NCBI RefSeq assembly: GCF_004339545.1
Contig: NZ_SMGD01000015.1
Coordinates: forward strand, 220,379 to 284,378
Source: Celerinatantimonas diazotrophica
GTDB lineage: Bacteria > Pseudomonadota > Gammaproteobacteria > Enterobacterales > Celerinatantimonadaceae
Length of the DNA stretch: 64,000 bases
Direction of reading: 5' to 3'
Shown: one piece after another, positions 1 to 9,707 of the stretch
Numbering within the stretch: position 1 is the first letter of the stretch
Layout: each line of letters opens with the position of its first letter
The notes under the pieces: model-generated
Database searches by the model: none
Seen by the model: only the letters and a program-made list of their open reading frames with translations
Told to the model about the DNA's origin: nothing
Program-made: the position numbers and the translations under genes

Positions 1-1439
1 CGGGCACTGAGATCAGAGTGTATTTGCTCAAATACTTTCTCTAATGACACTTCATGAAATGCACGAGGTTTCGCCTGGACTCTAGAATAATCAAGTAGAT
101 CAAAAATCAGATGGCGCATCCGAGTCGTTGCGTCGGTGATATAAAATAGATATTTTTTGACTTTGTCATCCACGTGTTGTTCATAGTGTTGGGTAAACAG
201 GTCCACATAACTAGCAATCACTCGCAGTGGTTCTTGGAGGTCATGCGAGGCGATATAGGCAAATTGTTCAAGCGAAGCGTTGGATTTTTCCAGAGCAATC
301 ATGGTCTTTTGTTGTTTTCGTTGCAGATTGACAATAGCCGCATATTGTTGGTCGATTTTTTTGCAGCGTTTATAATCAAGCCAACCAAAGCCAATCACCA
401 TAAATGTAATTAATATCTCACCGATTAACCATTGGGCAACAAAATGGCTAAATATTTGTTGATTATTCGCTCCAAATTCTTTTGCCGATAGAAAAGAGAT
501 GACATAAAAGTGATTAAAATCAGATTTCAAGTTGTGGGTACACTGCTTAATCAGCTGCTTTTTGATGTTGACCTCTGAAAAGGTTAGCATCTCTAGCGAG
601 TGAGTATTGCGACTATTTAAGTCGCACAGTTGAGCCCATACTTGTGGGTAGAGTGTTTCTAATTTTTGGTTTGCTCGGCCTGCTATTTGCCATCCCCATT
701 CATCTTGAGGGCTCGGTCCTTTTATAAAATAACTAGCTGAATTAACCACCCATAATGGGACCTTAATGTTGGTACTAAGTTGATTCAATTGCCTTAGGAT
801 ATCGGAGCCATCGCAGTTGAGTATTAAAAATACCTTGTGACCTTGCGCATCTCGACCCAGGTTAATGACAAATCGGTAGGTAGGTTGAAATGGTCGGATA
901 ATTTTATGGTGCTCAACGTTGAGATCAAACCGGGAGATATAAATATCTCCGGTTTTCAAGCTTGCTGAGTTCATAAAATAAGTGCGATGGGCTTTGTTTT
1001 GTAATTGCCCGGAACGGATGATTTGAGCGTGTTTGTCATTGGTACTCTTATCTATACGAATCAGTTCTTGACCTTTCTCATTTAATATTCGGGCCTGCAG
1101 ATAAGAGCGATATTTGGTTGATATAAATTGATATAAATCGGCAGTGACCTGTGCTTTATTCTCGGGTCGTGTAGGATTGGTTAAAAATGCTTGAATGCTA
1201 GATAACTTGGCCAAATACCGTATGTCATTAAGTGATGACGCAAAGTGTCTCTCTAGAATATCGTGGCCAAATTTGACCACTTGGTTTTGTTCGGCAATCG
1301 TTTTGATGCGAACGGCTTTGATCTCGGAACGATAAAGTAAATATTCAACGGTGCCGAACGCAATTAGAAAAATGAGCCAGATTGTAACGACTTTTAAAAA
1401 CCACAGTTGGTAGTTAAATAAAGACTGTTTTGTGTCCAT
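1..1439 (-). CDS. Membrane sensor histidine kinase, C-terminus cut by window edge
   Basis: About 479 codons are open from the ATG at 1439 to the window edge. A first membrane helix lies near residues 13-35 and a second near 333-354, enclosing a roughly 300-residue extracytoplasmic sensor region of the CACHE/PAS-like type (inferred from size and layout only). After a short helix comes a HisKA dimerisation domain with H-box ASHDLQEPL; the phospho-acceptor should be His399. This H-box form is common in phytochrome-like and LuxQ-like hybrid kinases. The ATPase domain and any receiver domain lie outside the window. The start is preceded by a GGGACAGG stretch, and the gene begins 11 bases after the stop of the CheB-CheR-GGDEF-EAL gene, so the two are probably co-transcribed. 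Ligand and partner regulator are unknown. Confidence 0.88.
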   Translation of the reverse strand, partial: MDTKQSLFNYQLWFLKVVTIWLIFLIAFGTVEYLLYRSEIKAVRIKTIAEQNQVVKFGHDILERHFASSLNDIRYLAKLSSIQAFLTNPTRPENKAQVTADLYQFISTKYRSYLQARILNEKGQELIRIDKSTNDKHAQIIRSGQLQNKAHRTYFMNSASLKTGDIYISRFDLNVEHHKIIRPFQPTYRFVINLGRDAQGHKVFLILNCDGSDILRQLNQLSTNIKVPLWVVNSASYFIKGPSPQDEWGWQIAGRANQKLETLYPQVWAQLCDLNSRNTHSLEMLTFSEVNIKKQLIKQCTHNLKSDFNHFYVISFLSAKEFGANNQQIFSHFVAQWLIGEILITFMVIGFGWLDYKRCKKIDQQYAAIVNLQRKQQKTMIALEKSNASLEQFAYIASHDLQEPLRVIASYVDLFTQHYEQHVDDKVKKYLFYITDATTRMRHLIFDLLDYSRVQAKPRAFHEVSLEKVFEQIHSDLSA

Positions 1440-1450
1440 ACCTGTCCCAT

Positions 1451-4400
1451 TTAATGCAGAAATTTGCTATCAATTTCCCGCATCGGGACGGGTTTTGAAA
1501 ATAGATAGCCCTGCATTCGATCCACACCGAGATGTTCCATTAATACCGCTTGCTCTTCTTGTTCAACGCCTTCGGCGACAACAATTGAACCAATGCCATG
1601 GGCCATTTTGACGGTTCCCTCAACCAAAGCTTCATCCCGTTTTTTGGCGTGCGCTTCAGTAACAAATTCCCGATCAATTTTAATGATATCCACCGGAAAT
1701 TTGCGAATATACGAGAGTGATGAATACCCTGTTCCAAAATCGTCTAATGCAATGAGTGCGCCTTTACTTTTTAACCAGTTAATATTTTTTAAGACCAGAA
1801 CTGTATTACCGATAAATACTGACTCTGTAACTTCTACTGTCAGCCAAGAGAGATCGGCTTGAATGTCGTTAAAAAGTTCTTCAATCTCAATATCACGTAG
1901 CAACTTGGGACTGAAATTTACAGAGATAGGGATGTCATACTCACAATGTTGTTTTAAAAAGTTCATTTGTGTCACAACATCTTCAAGGACTAATCGCGTG
2001 ATGGGTAAAATGAGTCCAATCTCTTCTGCGTAAGGAATAAATTCATTCGGTGGTAAAATACCTAATTTAGGATGTTGCCAACGAACCAACGCTTCCATGC
2101 CAACAATCTGGCGTGTTTTAGCGGCTAAAATTGGTTGATAGTAAACGATTAACGAGGTGTCCTTAATCGCTTGCCGCAGTTCTGCTTCTAAACTAACTCG
2201 AAGTGCGGCATCCTGATTCATCTGTGGTTGGAAATAGGCAAAATTATGCCGCCCTGATGATTTTGCTTGATACATCGCTGCATCAGCATTACTTAATAGT
2301 TCTGATGCCGCTAGGCCATCTTGTGGATAGACCGAAATGCCAATTGAGGCTGAAATAAAAATGGTTTTTCCCTTGATAGTAAACGCATGGTCGAGTTCGT
2401 GTAAAATGGATTTTGCGATGATTTCCGGCGCTTGGTCACGATGGTATTTGGGCATTAACAAAATAAATTCATCGCCCCCAAATCGGCTCAAGGTATCGGA
2501 TTTGCGGATTAGCTGTGTAATTCGTTGAGTGACTAACACTAAAAGTTCATCACCAGCCTCATGGCCTAATGAGTCGTTTACCTCTTTAAAACGATCAAGA
2601 TCAATGAACATGAGTGTCAGGCTGGTTTGTTCTCTTTCGGCATGTTTTAACTCAGTATTGAGTCGATCGATGAGTAAGGCGCGATTAGGGAGTTCTGTCA
2701 GTGTGTCGAAATTGGCTTGTCGATAGATGGTTTCTTCAAATGAGCGGCGCTCTGTGATATCGGTAAAGACAACTGTATAACGACCTTCATCATCGGCATG
2801 GGTTTTATTAAGCTCGGTCAGCTCCACTTCTAGCGTCACAAAGTCATTGTGCGTCGTTTTGACATGAACTTCACCAAACCAGTGATGATCACTCTCCAGA
2901 GCCTGAATAATATCGTCGCTGAATACTTTTGTATTATTTACATTCCGGAACAGATTAGGTTTTTGCCCAATGAGATTTTCTTCCCGTTTGTTGAGTATTC
3001 TCAGCGCAGAAGGGTTAGCGGTTAACACTAATCCTTCATCATCAAGGATCAGCATGCCATCACGAGTGCTGTTGAAGACCTCAGATACTAACTGATTTTT
3101 CTTCGAAACTGGTAGGCTAGCTTTTTTATGTTTTAAGACAATCAGAGCCGCATATTTACTGTTGGTTTGCAGCGGTTCAGTAGTGATGATTACCTCTTCA
3201 AAATGGTCTGCGGGCGGCGTCTTGTGTCGTTTATTGGGGCAGATAAATTTTTTGCGGCCACTTTTTTTATCACGGAGCTGATGCTGAAGATAGGCCCATT
3301 GAGCTTTCGTTAAAAAACTCTCTGGACTTTGATCTTTGTATTGGCTGAGTTCTTGATCAGTCTGGGAGATTAATTGAATGGTCAAGTCTTGATCGACCCC
3401 TAGAATTAGATCATCGCTTTGATCAACTAAGATATCGAATAGGCTGTCGAGGCCAATATCTGGTATTTTTTGCTCAATTTCCTGAGTGATGTCATAGGTG
3501 ATTCCTGACAGATATAGGATCTCTCCTTCTTTATTCGCGACTGGGAAAATTCGGGATTCGAGCCAATGTTTGGCACCGTCTATTGGATGGATGATCTGAA
3601 AACGAAATGACCACGGTGTATTATGACTGTTCATATGCTCTTGACGGTAGTGACGAGCATCTTTGCTGGTCATGATTTTAAAGATATATTCACTATCGCG
3701 CAGTAACATCACCGGATCTAGCCCTAACACAGTGGAACAGGCAGGGCTGACATAACGCATTCGGCCAAACATGGGTTCTTGGATCCATAATATTTGCGCA
3801 GTACTTTGTGTAATATCTTCAAATAGTTGATTTATTTCTTTTAGTGCTGCTTCGTGAGCCTTCAAGTTGCTGATATCACTGAAAGTTAAGACTGCGCCTA
3901 GAATGTCACCATTCTGGCTGCGATAAGGCTGAATGGAAACTTGCAATTGTGATTGGCCATTGTCTATCTCCATATTTGGCACTCGTTTTGCTGAAATGAC
4001 GCGAGCGATATTTTTAGTGATTGACTCAAGCGGTAGACGCAATGACAAGGTCGAAAAATCGCGGTTAATATCGCTTTCTAATATACCTATTGTTCGTCCT
4101 GCGACGGCATTGACTCGTTTAATCCTGAATTCTAAATCAACGACCACAATGGCAACCGATGCGGCATTTTGAATATTAATGAGATCATCGAGTGCATTGG
4201 ATAAACTGCGGCTTTTGTGATCCAATTCGTCATTGACACTAGATAACTCTTCATTGGTGGCTTGGAGTTCTTCATTCGAGGTGGTTAATTGTTCATTTGA
4301 GGCTTGCAGCTCTTCACTTGATGATTGCAGTTCTTCATTGAGTGATTGCAATTCCTCATTAGAACTTTCTAATTGTTCTACAACACTTTGTAGATGTTCA

Positions 4401-6325
4401 CGGGTATTAGAAAGCTCATCTTGTAAGATGGTGATCTGTTGCTCACTGTAGTCATCAATGGACTGTTGTGGTTTATCACTTGTTATGGCCTCTTCAGTCT
4501 GCGGTGGCTCAAACGATATACTAATTGGAGATTGAGGATCTTTGGGATAAAGTCGATTGATTCTCAGTTGATGGTGTTTTTTATCGTGATGATAAATTGG
4601 GCTAACCACCTCGGTGCCATTTTTACTGAGTTTGAAAAGTAATGCTCGCAGTTCAGCACGATGTTCTTGGGGTATTAAATTGAATATATCATAATCAACT
4701 TGGCCTGAAGGGAAGCGTAAAAGAGAATTAAGTTCTCCATATGTTTCAATAATTTGGTTGTGGTGTGAAACTAAGACACTTGGGGGCGCATATTGCTCAA
4801 TGAGGTGTTTTTGTAGTGCTGAGATCGCTTCTTTTTTCTTCTTCACACTGTTGTTGGGTATGAGTTCGGTTTGATAGTGAGCTATACGGTTGAGCCGTGA
4901 ATGAGTAAAGTTATTTCGAATGAAAAAGCGTTCATTTGTGGCCTGCGTAAAATAGTCGTTTTCTCCAGAGTAGACCTCAGAAACGCCGAGAATAAGTACA
5001 CCTTGTTCATTGAGTGCGTAATGAAAATTGTTGAAAATATTTTGTTGCAATTCATTCTTGAAATAGATCATGACATTGCGGCAAGAGATCATATCTAATT
5101 TTAAAAAAGGTGGATCTTGGATGAGATCATGTTTAGAAAAAATGGTCATTTCTTGTAGTGTTCTATCGATGACCATTTTTTCAGGGTCGCTATTATCGAA
5201 ATAGCGTTCAGTTAACTGAGTGGGTAATTTGTCAGTGGCTTGCGGACTATAGATGCCTTTTCTGGCAAAATTAACGGATTGTTCGTCTAAATCTGTGGCA
5301 AAAATTTGAATGGGATATTCCTGAATATCGCCATCGTTGATTTGGTCCCAAAGCATGGCAATGCTGTAAGCTTCTTCGCCAGTGGCACAACCTGGAACCC
5401 AGATTCGTGTTTTCTCACCAGGTTGTTTTTGCGATTTGATATTTTTCAGACATTTTTCCATTGTTTTGAAAGCATCTTTATCACGGAAAAATTCGGTAAC
5501 GCAGATGAGAAAGGCACGAATCAGATTTTCATATTCCTCATTATGTTGGCGGATATAGCGGACATAATCCCCTAAATTGTCGAGTTGCAAAAGCGTCATT
5601 CGGCGTTCACTTTGACGAATGAGTGTTGCTGTTTTATAACCAGAAAAATCGATTTGGCTGTGGTGCCAAATCCCTTGTAGTAATTGTTCGAGTAGCGGTT
5701 CTGAATGCCCATCAGCAGATGATTTCTGGACGGTCATTTTTTGCCAGTCAGAGTGAATCAACTCGTTTAATTGGTCTCCAATCTGTGCTGCCGGGAAAAC
5801 TCGTTCAATATTTGCTTGGGTGATAGCAGCATCTGGCATCGAATCATATTCCGCCGTTTTAGGATCTTGACAGATAACGAGCCCCCCTGCATTTTGAATA
5901 CTAACAACGCCTTTGGCACCATCTGTGCCTGTTCCTGACAAAATAATCCCGATGCAATGCTCTGGGTATTCTTTGGCAATACTTGCAAACAGTCGATCAA
6001 CCGAAGGCTTGGGAGATATTTTGCGGGTTGTTTTGATAAGTTCCAATTGCCCTTGCTTTATTTCAATGTCGTAATCGGAAGGACAGACATAGATATGACT
6101 ATTTTGAATGGATTGCGACATCTTAGCTTCACTAACAACTAGTGGCGTCTCTTTTTGCAATAATTCTGTTAGCAAGCTTTTATAGGTTGGTGATAGATGT
6201 TGCGCGATAATAATTGCTGCATCAAGATCAACTGAGAGTTTACAGATAAGCTCTCGAAGGGCCGCCAAACCGCCTGCTGACGCGCCAATTCCAACGACAT
6301 TTTTAGGGCTTTGTTGATTCGTCAA
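1451..6325 (-). CDS. CheB-CheR-PAS-GGDEF-EAL multidomain signalling protein (1624 aa)
   Basis: One reading frame joins a chemotaxis-type methylesterase, a methyltransferase and a c-di-GMP module. Residues 1-190 are a CheB esterase without a receiver domain; the triad is Ser16 (GASAGG), His43 (AQHLSP) and Asp135 (GTGTDG). Residues 210-475 are CheR, with the SAM-binding PGCATGEEAYS and the CRNVMIYF motif. A PAS-like region (about 510-605) precedes a long coiled coil (625-715) of repeated SNEELQ-type units, then three or more PAS domains. GGDEF follows with an intact RFGGDEF, and a C-terminal EAL domain with MEALVRW and DDFGTGYSSL, so both cyclase and phosphodiesterase motifs look intact. The start is TTG with an AAAGGAGT ribosome site 6-7 bases upstream. 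It heads an operon with the sensor kinase. CheB-CheR-PAS fusions are known; their natural substrates are not. Confidence 0.93.
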   Translation of the reverse strand: MTNQQSPKNVVGIGASAGGLAALRELICKLSVDLDAAIIIAQHLSPTYKSLLTELLQKETPLVVSEAKMSQSIQNSHIYVCPSDYDIEIKQGQLELIKTTRKISPKPSVDRLFASIAKEYPEHCIGIILSGTGTDGAKGVVSIQNAGGLVICQDPKTAEYDSMPDAAITQANIERVFPAAQIGDQLNELIHSDWQKMTVQKSSADGHSEPLLEQLLQGIWHHSQIDFSGYKTATLIRQSERRMTLLQLDNLGDYVRYIRQHNEEYENLIRAFLICVTEFFRDKDAFKTMEKCLKNIKSQKQPGEKTRIWVPGCATGEEAYSIAMLWDQINDGDIQEYPIQIFATDLDEQSVNFARKGIYSPQATDKLPTQLTERYFDNSDPEKMVIDRTLQEMTIFSKHDLIQDPPFLKLDMISCRNVMIYFKNELQQNIFNNFHYALNEQGVLILGVSEVYSGENDYFTQATNERFFIRNNFTHSRLNRIAHYQTELIPNNSVKKKKEAISALQKHLIEQYAPPSVLVSHHNQIIETYGELNSLLRFPSGQVDYDIFNLIPQEHRAELRALLFKLSKNGTEVVSPIYHHDKKHHQLRINRLYPKDPQSPISISFEPPQTEEAITSDKPQQSIDDYSEQQITILQDELSNTREHLQSVVEQLESSNEELQSLNEELQSSSEELQASNEQLTTSNEELQATNEELSSVNDELDHKSRSLSNALDDLINIQNAASVAIVVVDLEFRIKRVNAVAGRTIGILESDINRDFSTLSLRLPLESITKNIARVISAKRVPNMEIDNGQSQLQVSIQPYRSQNGDILGAVLTFSDISNLKAHEAALKEINQLFEDITQSTAQILWIQEPMFGRMRYVSPACSTVLGLDPVMLLRDSEYIFKIMTSKDARHYRQEHMNSHNTPWSFRFQIIHPIDGAKHWLESRIFPVANKEGEILYLSGITYDITQEIEQKIPDIGLDSLFDILVDQSDDLILGVDQDLTIQLISQTDQELSQYKDQSPESFLTKAQWAYLQHQLRDKKSGRKKFICPNKRHKTPPADHFEEVIITTEPLQTNSKYAALIVLKHKKASLPVSKKNQLVSEVFNSTRDGMLILDDEGLVLTANPSALRILNKREENLIGQKPNLFRNVNNTKVFSDDIIQALESDHHWFGEVHVKTTHNDFVTLEVELTELNKTHADDEGRYTVVFTDITERRSFEETIYRQANFDTLTELPNRALLIDRLNTELKHAEREQTSLTLMFIDLDRFKEVNDSLGHEAGDELLVLVTQRITQLIRKSDTLSRFGGDEFILLMPKYHRDQAPEIIAKSILHELDHAFTIKGKTIFISASIGISVYPQDGLAASELLSNADAAMYQAKSSGRHNFAYFQPQMNQDAALRVSLEAELRQAIKDTSLIVYYQPILAAKTRQIVGMEALVRWQHPKLGILPPNEFIPYAEEIGLILPITRLVLEDVVTQMNFLKQHCEYDIPISVNFSPKLLRDIEIEELFNDIQADLSWLTVEVTESVFIGNTVLVLKNINWLKSKGALIALDDFGTGYSSLSYIRKFPVDIIKIDREFVTEAHAKKRDEALVEGTVKMAHGIGSIVVAEGVEQEEQAVLMEHLGVDRMQGYLFSKPVPMREIDSKFLH

Positions 6326-6574
6326 TCTGTACTCCTTTGGCTTAATTCAAAGGCAGGTACAAGCATAAGTAAGACACAAGGACAACACTAACGGATGCTT
6401 TTTTGCCTTTATTACTGTTTTTTTACATCTAATGCGCTTGAGTTGATGTTCTTCTAGTTAGGGTAGCGCATCAGTAAGTGATTGCTTTAAATTAAGATGA
6501 GTATAGATGGCAGTAGTTTGTTTAGCCAAAAATGAGTTAGAAGTTAAATCTCAAATGAATGTATAGATAGAATA

Positions 6575-6596
6575 AAGGGCGCATGGTTGCGCCCTT
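6575..6596 (-). terminator. Probable terminator of the yggS-proC-yggT operon
   Basis: An 8-bp perfect stem (AAGGGCGC / GCGCCCTT) with a six-base loop lies just after the yggT stop codon. Read on the minus strand it is followed by TTTATT, a weak U-rich tail. Confidence 0.7.
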
Positions 6597-6601
6597 ATGA
6601 T

Positions 6602-7150
6602 TTAGACAATGTTCCAGTAAGGAATATGAGTCGCAAAGAGGATGTTGATGAAATTAAGTAAAATAAATACTACCAACACTGATAAGTCTAATCCGCCAAT
6701 GACAGGAATGATTCGGCGAATGGGTGCAAGCAATGGTTCGGTTAGCTGCATCATGACATATTCAACTGGGCTGCGTCCTTGACTGACCCAGCTTAAAACA
6801 GCCCGAATCAACAATATCCAGAATAATAACTCCCCAAATTGTTTGACGACTGTTAAGAGCGCAAAGATTGGAACGAGTCCCCAGATCATGGCACCTGTGA
6901 TGAAATGTAGCAGTAAGATACTTTTCACGGCACCGACAATGAAAGCAAAAATAATCCCTGCCCAGTCAACCCCTCCGTAACCGGGGATGATTCGTCGCAG
7001 AGGTTTTAAAAAAGGATTGGTTATTCTGACTACAAATTGGCTGAATGGATTGTAAAAATCAGCTCGGGCAAATTGGAGCCAGACTCTTAATATTACGACC
7101 ATCAGATACAGGTCAAATATAGTTTTAATTAAGTAGTTTAAAGCCATCAT
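6602..7150 (-). CDS. yggT: YggT family integral membrane protein
   Basis: A 182-residue very hydrophobic protein made of two tandem YGGT repeats, each a pair of membrane helices followed by a conserved PFLxPxRRIIP-type segment (PFLKPLRRIIP near residue 46 and PLLAPIRRIIP near 140). The duplicated form is usual in gammaproteobacteria. Its function is not settled; relatives have been linked to membrane and osmotic stress, and chloroplast relatives to cytochrome and nucleoid organisation. It lies 17 bases downstream of proC and is the last gene of the yggS-proC-yggT operon, an arrangement widely conserved in proteobacteria. Confidence 0.93.
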   Translation of the reverse strand: MMALNYLIKTIFDLYLMVVILRVWLQFARADFYNPFSQFVVRITNPFLKPLRRIIPGYGGVDWAGIIFAFIVGAVKSILLLHFITGAMIWGLVPIFALLTVVKQFGELLFWILLIRAVLSWVSQGRSPVEYVMMQLTEPLLAPIRRIIPVIGGLDLSVLVVFILLNFINILFATHIPYWNIV

Positions 7151-7167
7151 AAAGTTGTTGGTTCTCG

Positions 7168-7986
7168 TTACAGTTGATCTTCGAGTTGTTTGCTTTTGTC
7201 TATTGCTGCCTGCATAGCCTGCCTGACTGTATCACGTAGCCCGGCATTTTCAAAAACATTGACTGCTTCAGCGGTTGTGCCCCCTTTGACAGCGACATTG
7301 GCGCACATCTGTCCTAGCGATGTGTCACTTTCTTGGGCGGCTAGTGTTGCACTACCAAGGGCTGTTTGCGTAACGATCTCTCTGGCTTGTTCGGCGCTTA
7401 ACCCAAGTTGCTGTGCATATTGACTCATCGCATCCATTAACAAAAAGAAATAGGCCGGGGCACTCCCCGCAGCTGCAATAATATGGTTAATTCCCTGTTC
7501 GTTTTCAACCCAGATGACTTTCCCCACCGATTGAAGCGCTTGGGTCGCTATTTGTTGATGCGCGTCATTAGCCACGGAGTTGGCAAATAATGCGGTTACA
7601 CCAAGACCTACTTTAGATGGAAGGTTCGGCATGGCTCGAATAACAGCTACATCACCCAACCATTTTTTTAGATGTTCACAGGTGATCCCTGCCGCGAGTG
7701 AGATAAACAGTTTATCTTGAATAGCACCTTCTTGTTTCAGTTGTTCACATAGACGCTGCATTACTTGGGGTTTAACTGCCAAAACAATAACATCGGCATT
7801 AGCAAGAGCTGTGAGGCTGTCTGGATAAGTATGAATTTGGTATTGCTTATGCAATGCTGCAAGCTTAGGAGGGTTGTGATCACAGGCGCCAATAAACTGT
7901 GCATCCATCCCTTGTTTGACCATCCCGGCTATCAAACTGCTGGCCATGTGGCCTGCTCCGATAAATACAATGCGTGGGGTACTCAT
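7168..7986 (-). CDS. proC: Pyrroline-5-carboxylate reductase
   Basis: A 272-residue enzyme catalysing the NAD(P)H-dependent reduction of 1-pyrroline-5-carboxylate to proline, the last step of proline synthesis, in the cytoplasm. The N-terminal Rossmann fold carries FIGAGHMASSLI (near residues 8-19), and the C-terminal dimerisation domain has the family signature VKGGTTAEAVNVFE near residue 235. Length matches the family (E. coli 269). It sits between yggS and yggT in a minus-strand operon. Confidence 0.97.
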   Translation of the reverse strand: MSTPRIVFIGAGHMASSLIAGMVKQGMDAQFIGACDHNPPKLAALHKQYQIHTYPDSLTALANADVIVLAVKPQVMQRLCEQLKQEGAIQDKLFISLAAGITCEHLKKWLGDVAVIRAMPNLPSKVGLGVTALFANSVANDAHQQIATQALQSVGKVIWVENEQGINHIIAAAGSAPAYFFLLMDAMSQYAQQLGLSAEQAREIVTQTALGSATLAAQESDTSLGQMCANVAVKGGTTAEAVNVFENAGLRDTVRQAMQAAIDKSKQLEDQL

Positions 7987-8012
7987 AGCTCTCCTGTTAT
8001 TTAGTTATTTGA

Positions 8013-8711
8013 TCAATGATGTTGCTGACTATAATCCCGCTCACCAAAAATAGCAGTTCCAATTCGGACTAATGTGCTGCCATAAGCAATAGCTTGTGGC
8101 ATATCATCTGTCATTCCCATCGATAGCGTATCTAGTTCGGGGTAGTCATTTTTCAAATGATGAAATGCGTGTTGCATTAATGGAAATTCTTCACTGGCTT
8201 TGCCTTTGCTGCCGATCGTCATCAGCCCTCGGAATTTTAAATTTGGCAATTTTGAGATGAGTTCTGCTAGAGTACTTAATTGGTTTAAGTCAATGCCAGA
8301 TTTGCTTTCTTCATGACTAATATTTACTTGAATACAAATATTGAGAGCAGGTCGGTGAGATGGGCGTTGGTCGTTTAGACGTTGCGCAATTTTGGCCCGA
8401 TCAACGGTTTGTACCCAGTCAAAATGTTCAGCAACCAAGCGTGTTTTATTCGATTGTAATGGACCAATAAAATGCCATTCGAGTGGTTGTTGACACCAGC
8501 TTGACTGTGCTGCTGCCTGAATTTTATCAACGGCTTCCTGAACATAATTTTCGCCAAATGAGCGTTGCCCCGCGTGGTAAGCCTGTTCAATGGCACTTAG
8601 CGGTTTGGTTTTACTTACGGCTAGCAATTTTACTTGCCCCTGACGATGATAACGATGCTCAGATTCTGCTATCTGGTTGCGAATAGATTGTATTTGTTGT
8701 TCGATACTCAT
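8013..8711 (-). CDS. yggS: PLP homeostasis protein YggS (PLPBP/COG0325)
   Basis: A 232-residue single-domain PLP-binding protein of the alanine-racemase-like fold type III. The PLP lysine is Lys34 in LAVSKTKP, and the family signature FGENYVQEA follows. YggS/PLPBP has no firmly established catalytic activity; it buffers pyridoxal phosphate and affects amino-acid and coenzyme A metabolism. It is the first gene of the yggS-proC-yggT operon, with proC 26 bases downstream. Confidence 0.96.
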   Translation of the reverse strand: MSIEQQIQSIRNQIAESEHRYHRQGQVKLLAVSKTKPLSAIEQAYHAGQRSFGENYVQEAVDKIQAAAQSSWCQQPLEWHFIGPLQSNKTRLVAEHFDWVQTVDRAKIAQRLNDQRPSHRPALNICIQVNISHEESKSGIDLNQLSTLAELISKLPNLKFRGLMTIGSKGKASEEFPLMQHAFHHLKNDYPELDTLSMGMTDDMPQAIAYGSTLVRIGTAIFGERDYSQQHH

Positions 8712-8936
8712 GGTTTTACTACTTTAAATGAAAAGTAAAAGCATACACTTTGAGTTAGTGTAAAGCATAAGCCTTGATAACTACACCATTTTAACTGCCA
8801 CACTGGCCCGTGTATATCCGTAGACATATAGTTGGATTGATTGTTAACACAACTGATATTGATATGAGGTATTGATTAGACGTTGTTATGATTGCTCGGT
8901 AAACTTCTCTCATTGATCATCGTCAAGGACTTAAAC

Positions 8937-9707
8937 ATGTTAGCAGTCATCTCTCCGGCTAAAAGTTTAGATTTTAAAACGTCAGCCCCGAAACGCGAAT
9001 ATACACAACCTATGTTGCTTGAACATAGCCAGATCTTGGCTGACAGGGCGAAACAACTCACTCCGGCGCAAATCGCTTCGTTAATGAAAATCAGCGATAA
9101 ACTGGCGGGTTTGAATGCGGCTCGTTTTACTCAGTGGCAGACCCCATTTGTTGAGCCGCAGGCTAAAGCATCTATTTATGCGTTTACCGGTGATGTTTAT
9201 ACAGGGGTTGATGCGCTTTCTCTTGATGAGTCTGCGACACAATGGCTCAATGAGCACTTGCGCATTCTATCTGGTTTATACGGAGTTTTGCGGCCGTTTG
9301 ATCTGATGATGCCGTATCGGCTGGAAATGGGGATTAAGCTTGATAATTCTCGAGGTAAAGACTTATATGCATTTTGGGGAAATATCATCACCGATTTGCT
9401 AAATGAGGTGATTCGTGAACAACAAGCTGAATACCTCATTAACCTCGCATCAAACGAATATTTTAAATCGGTGAATGTTCAGCATTTGACGGTTCCAGTT
9501 ATCAGCCCAGTTTTTAAAGATTTTAAGAATGGTCAGTATAAAATTATTAGTTTTTATGCGAAAAAGGCTCGCGGTATGATGGTTCGGTATATGGCTGAGA
9601 ATCAGCTTAAAACTCCCAATGAGCTGCTGCAATTTGATGTCGATGGTTATCGATATTGCCCTGATGAATCGACCGAGTTAACTCCTGTGTTTAAGCGTCA
9701 TCCGTAG
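8937..9707 (+). CDS. yaaA: Peroxide stress protein YaaA (DUF328)
   Basis: A 256-residue YaaA/UPF0246 family protein. In E. coli it limits intracellular iron and so protects DNA during hydrogen peroxide stress. The start MLAVISPAKSLDF is conserved and has an AAGGAC ribosome site 6 bases upstream; a start 15 codons earlier (8892) is possible but lacks both conservation and a ribosome site. Typical motifs are seen: GLYGVLRPFDLMMPYRLEMG near residue 105 and SFYAKKARGMMVRYM near 205. It is divergent from yggS across a 225-bp intergenic region. No OxyR site could be recognised by eye. Confidence 0.96.
   Translation: MLAVISPAKSLDFKTSAPKREYTQPMLLEHSQILADRAKQLTPAQIASLMKISDKLAGLNAARFTQWQTPFVEPQAKASIYAFTGDVYTGVDALSLDESATQWLNEHLRILSGLYGVLRPFDLMMPYRLEMGIKLDNSRGKDLYAFWGNIITDLLNEVIREQQAEYLINLASNEYFKSVNVQHLTVPVISPVFKDFKNGQYKIISFYAKKARGMMVRYMAENQLKTPNELLQFDVDGYRYCPDESTELTPVFKRHP

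Noticed and set aside
4230..4400. Possible CRISPR-like or tandem DNA repeat
   Set aside because: The units are short, contiguous and in frame with the coiled-coil coding sequence; there are no spacers.
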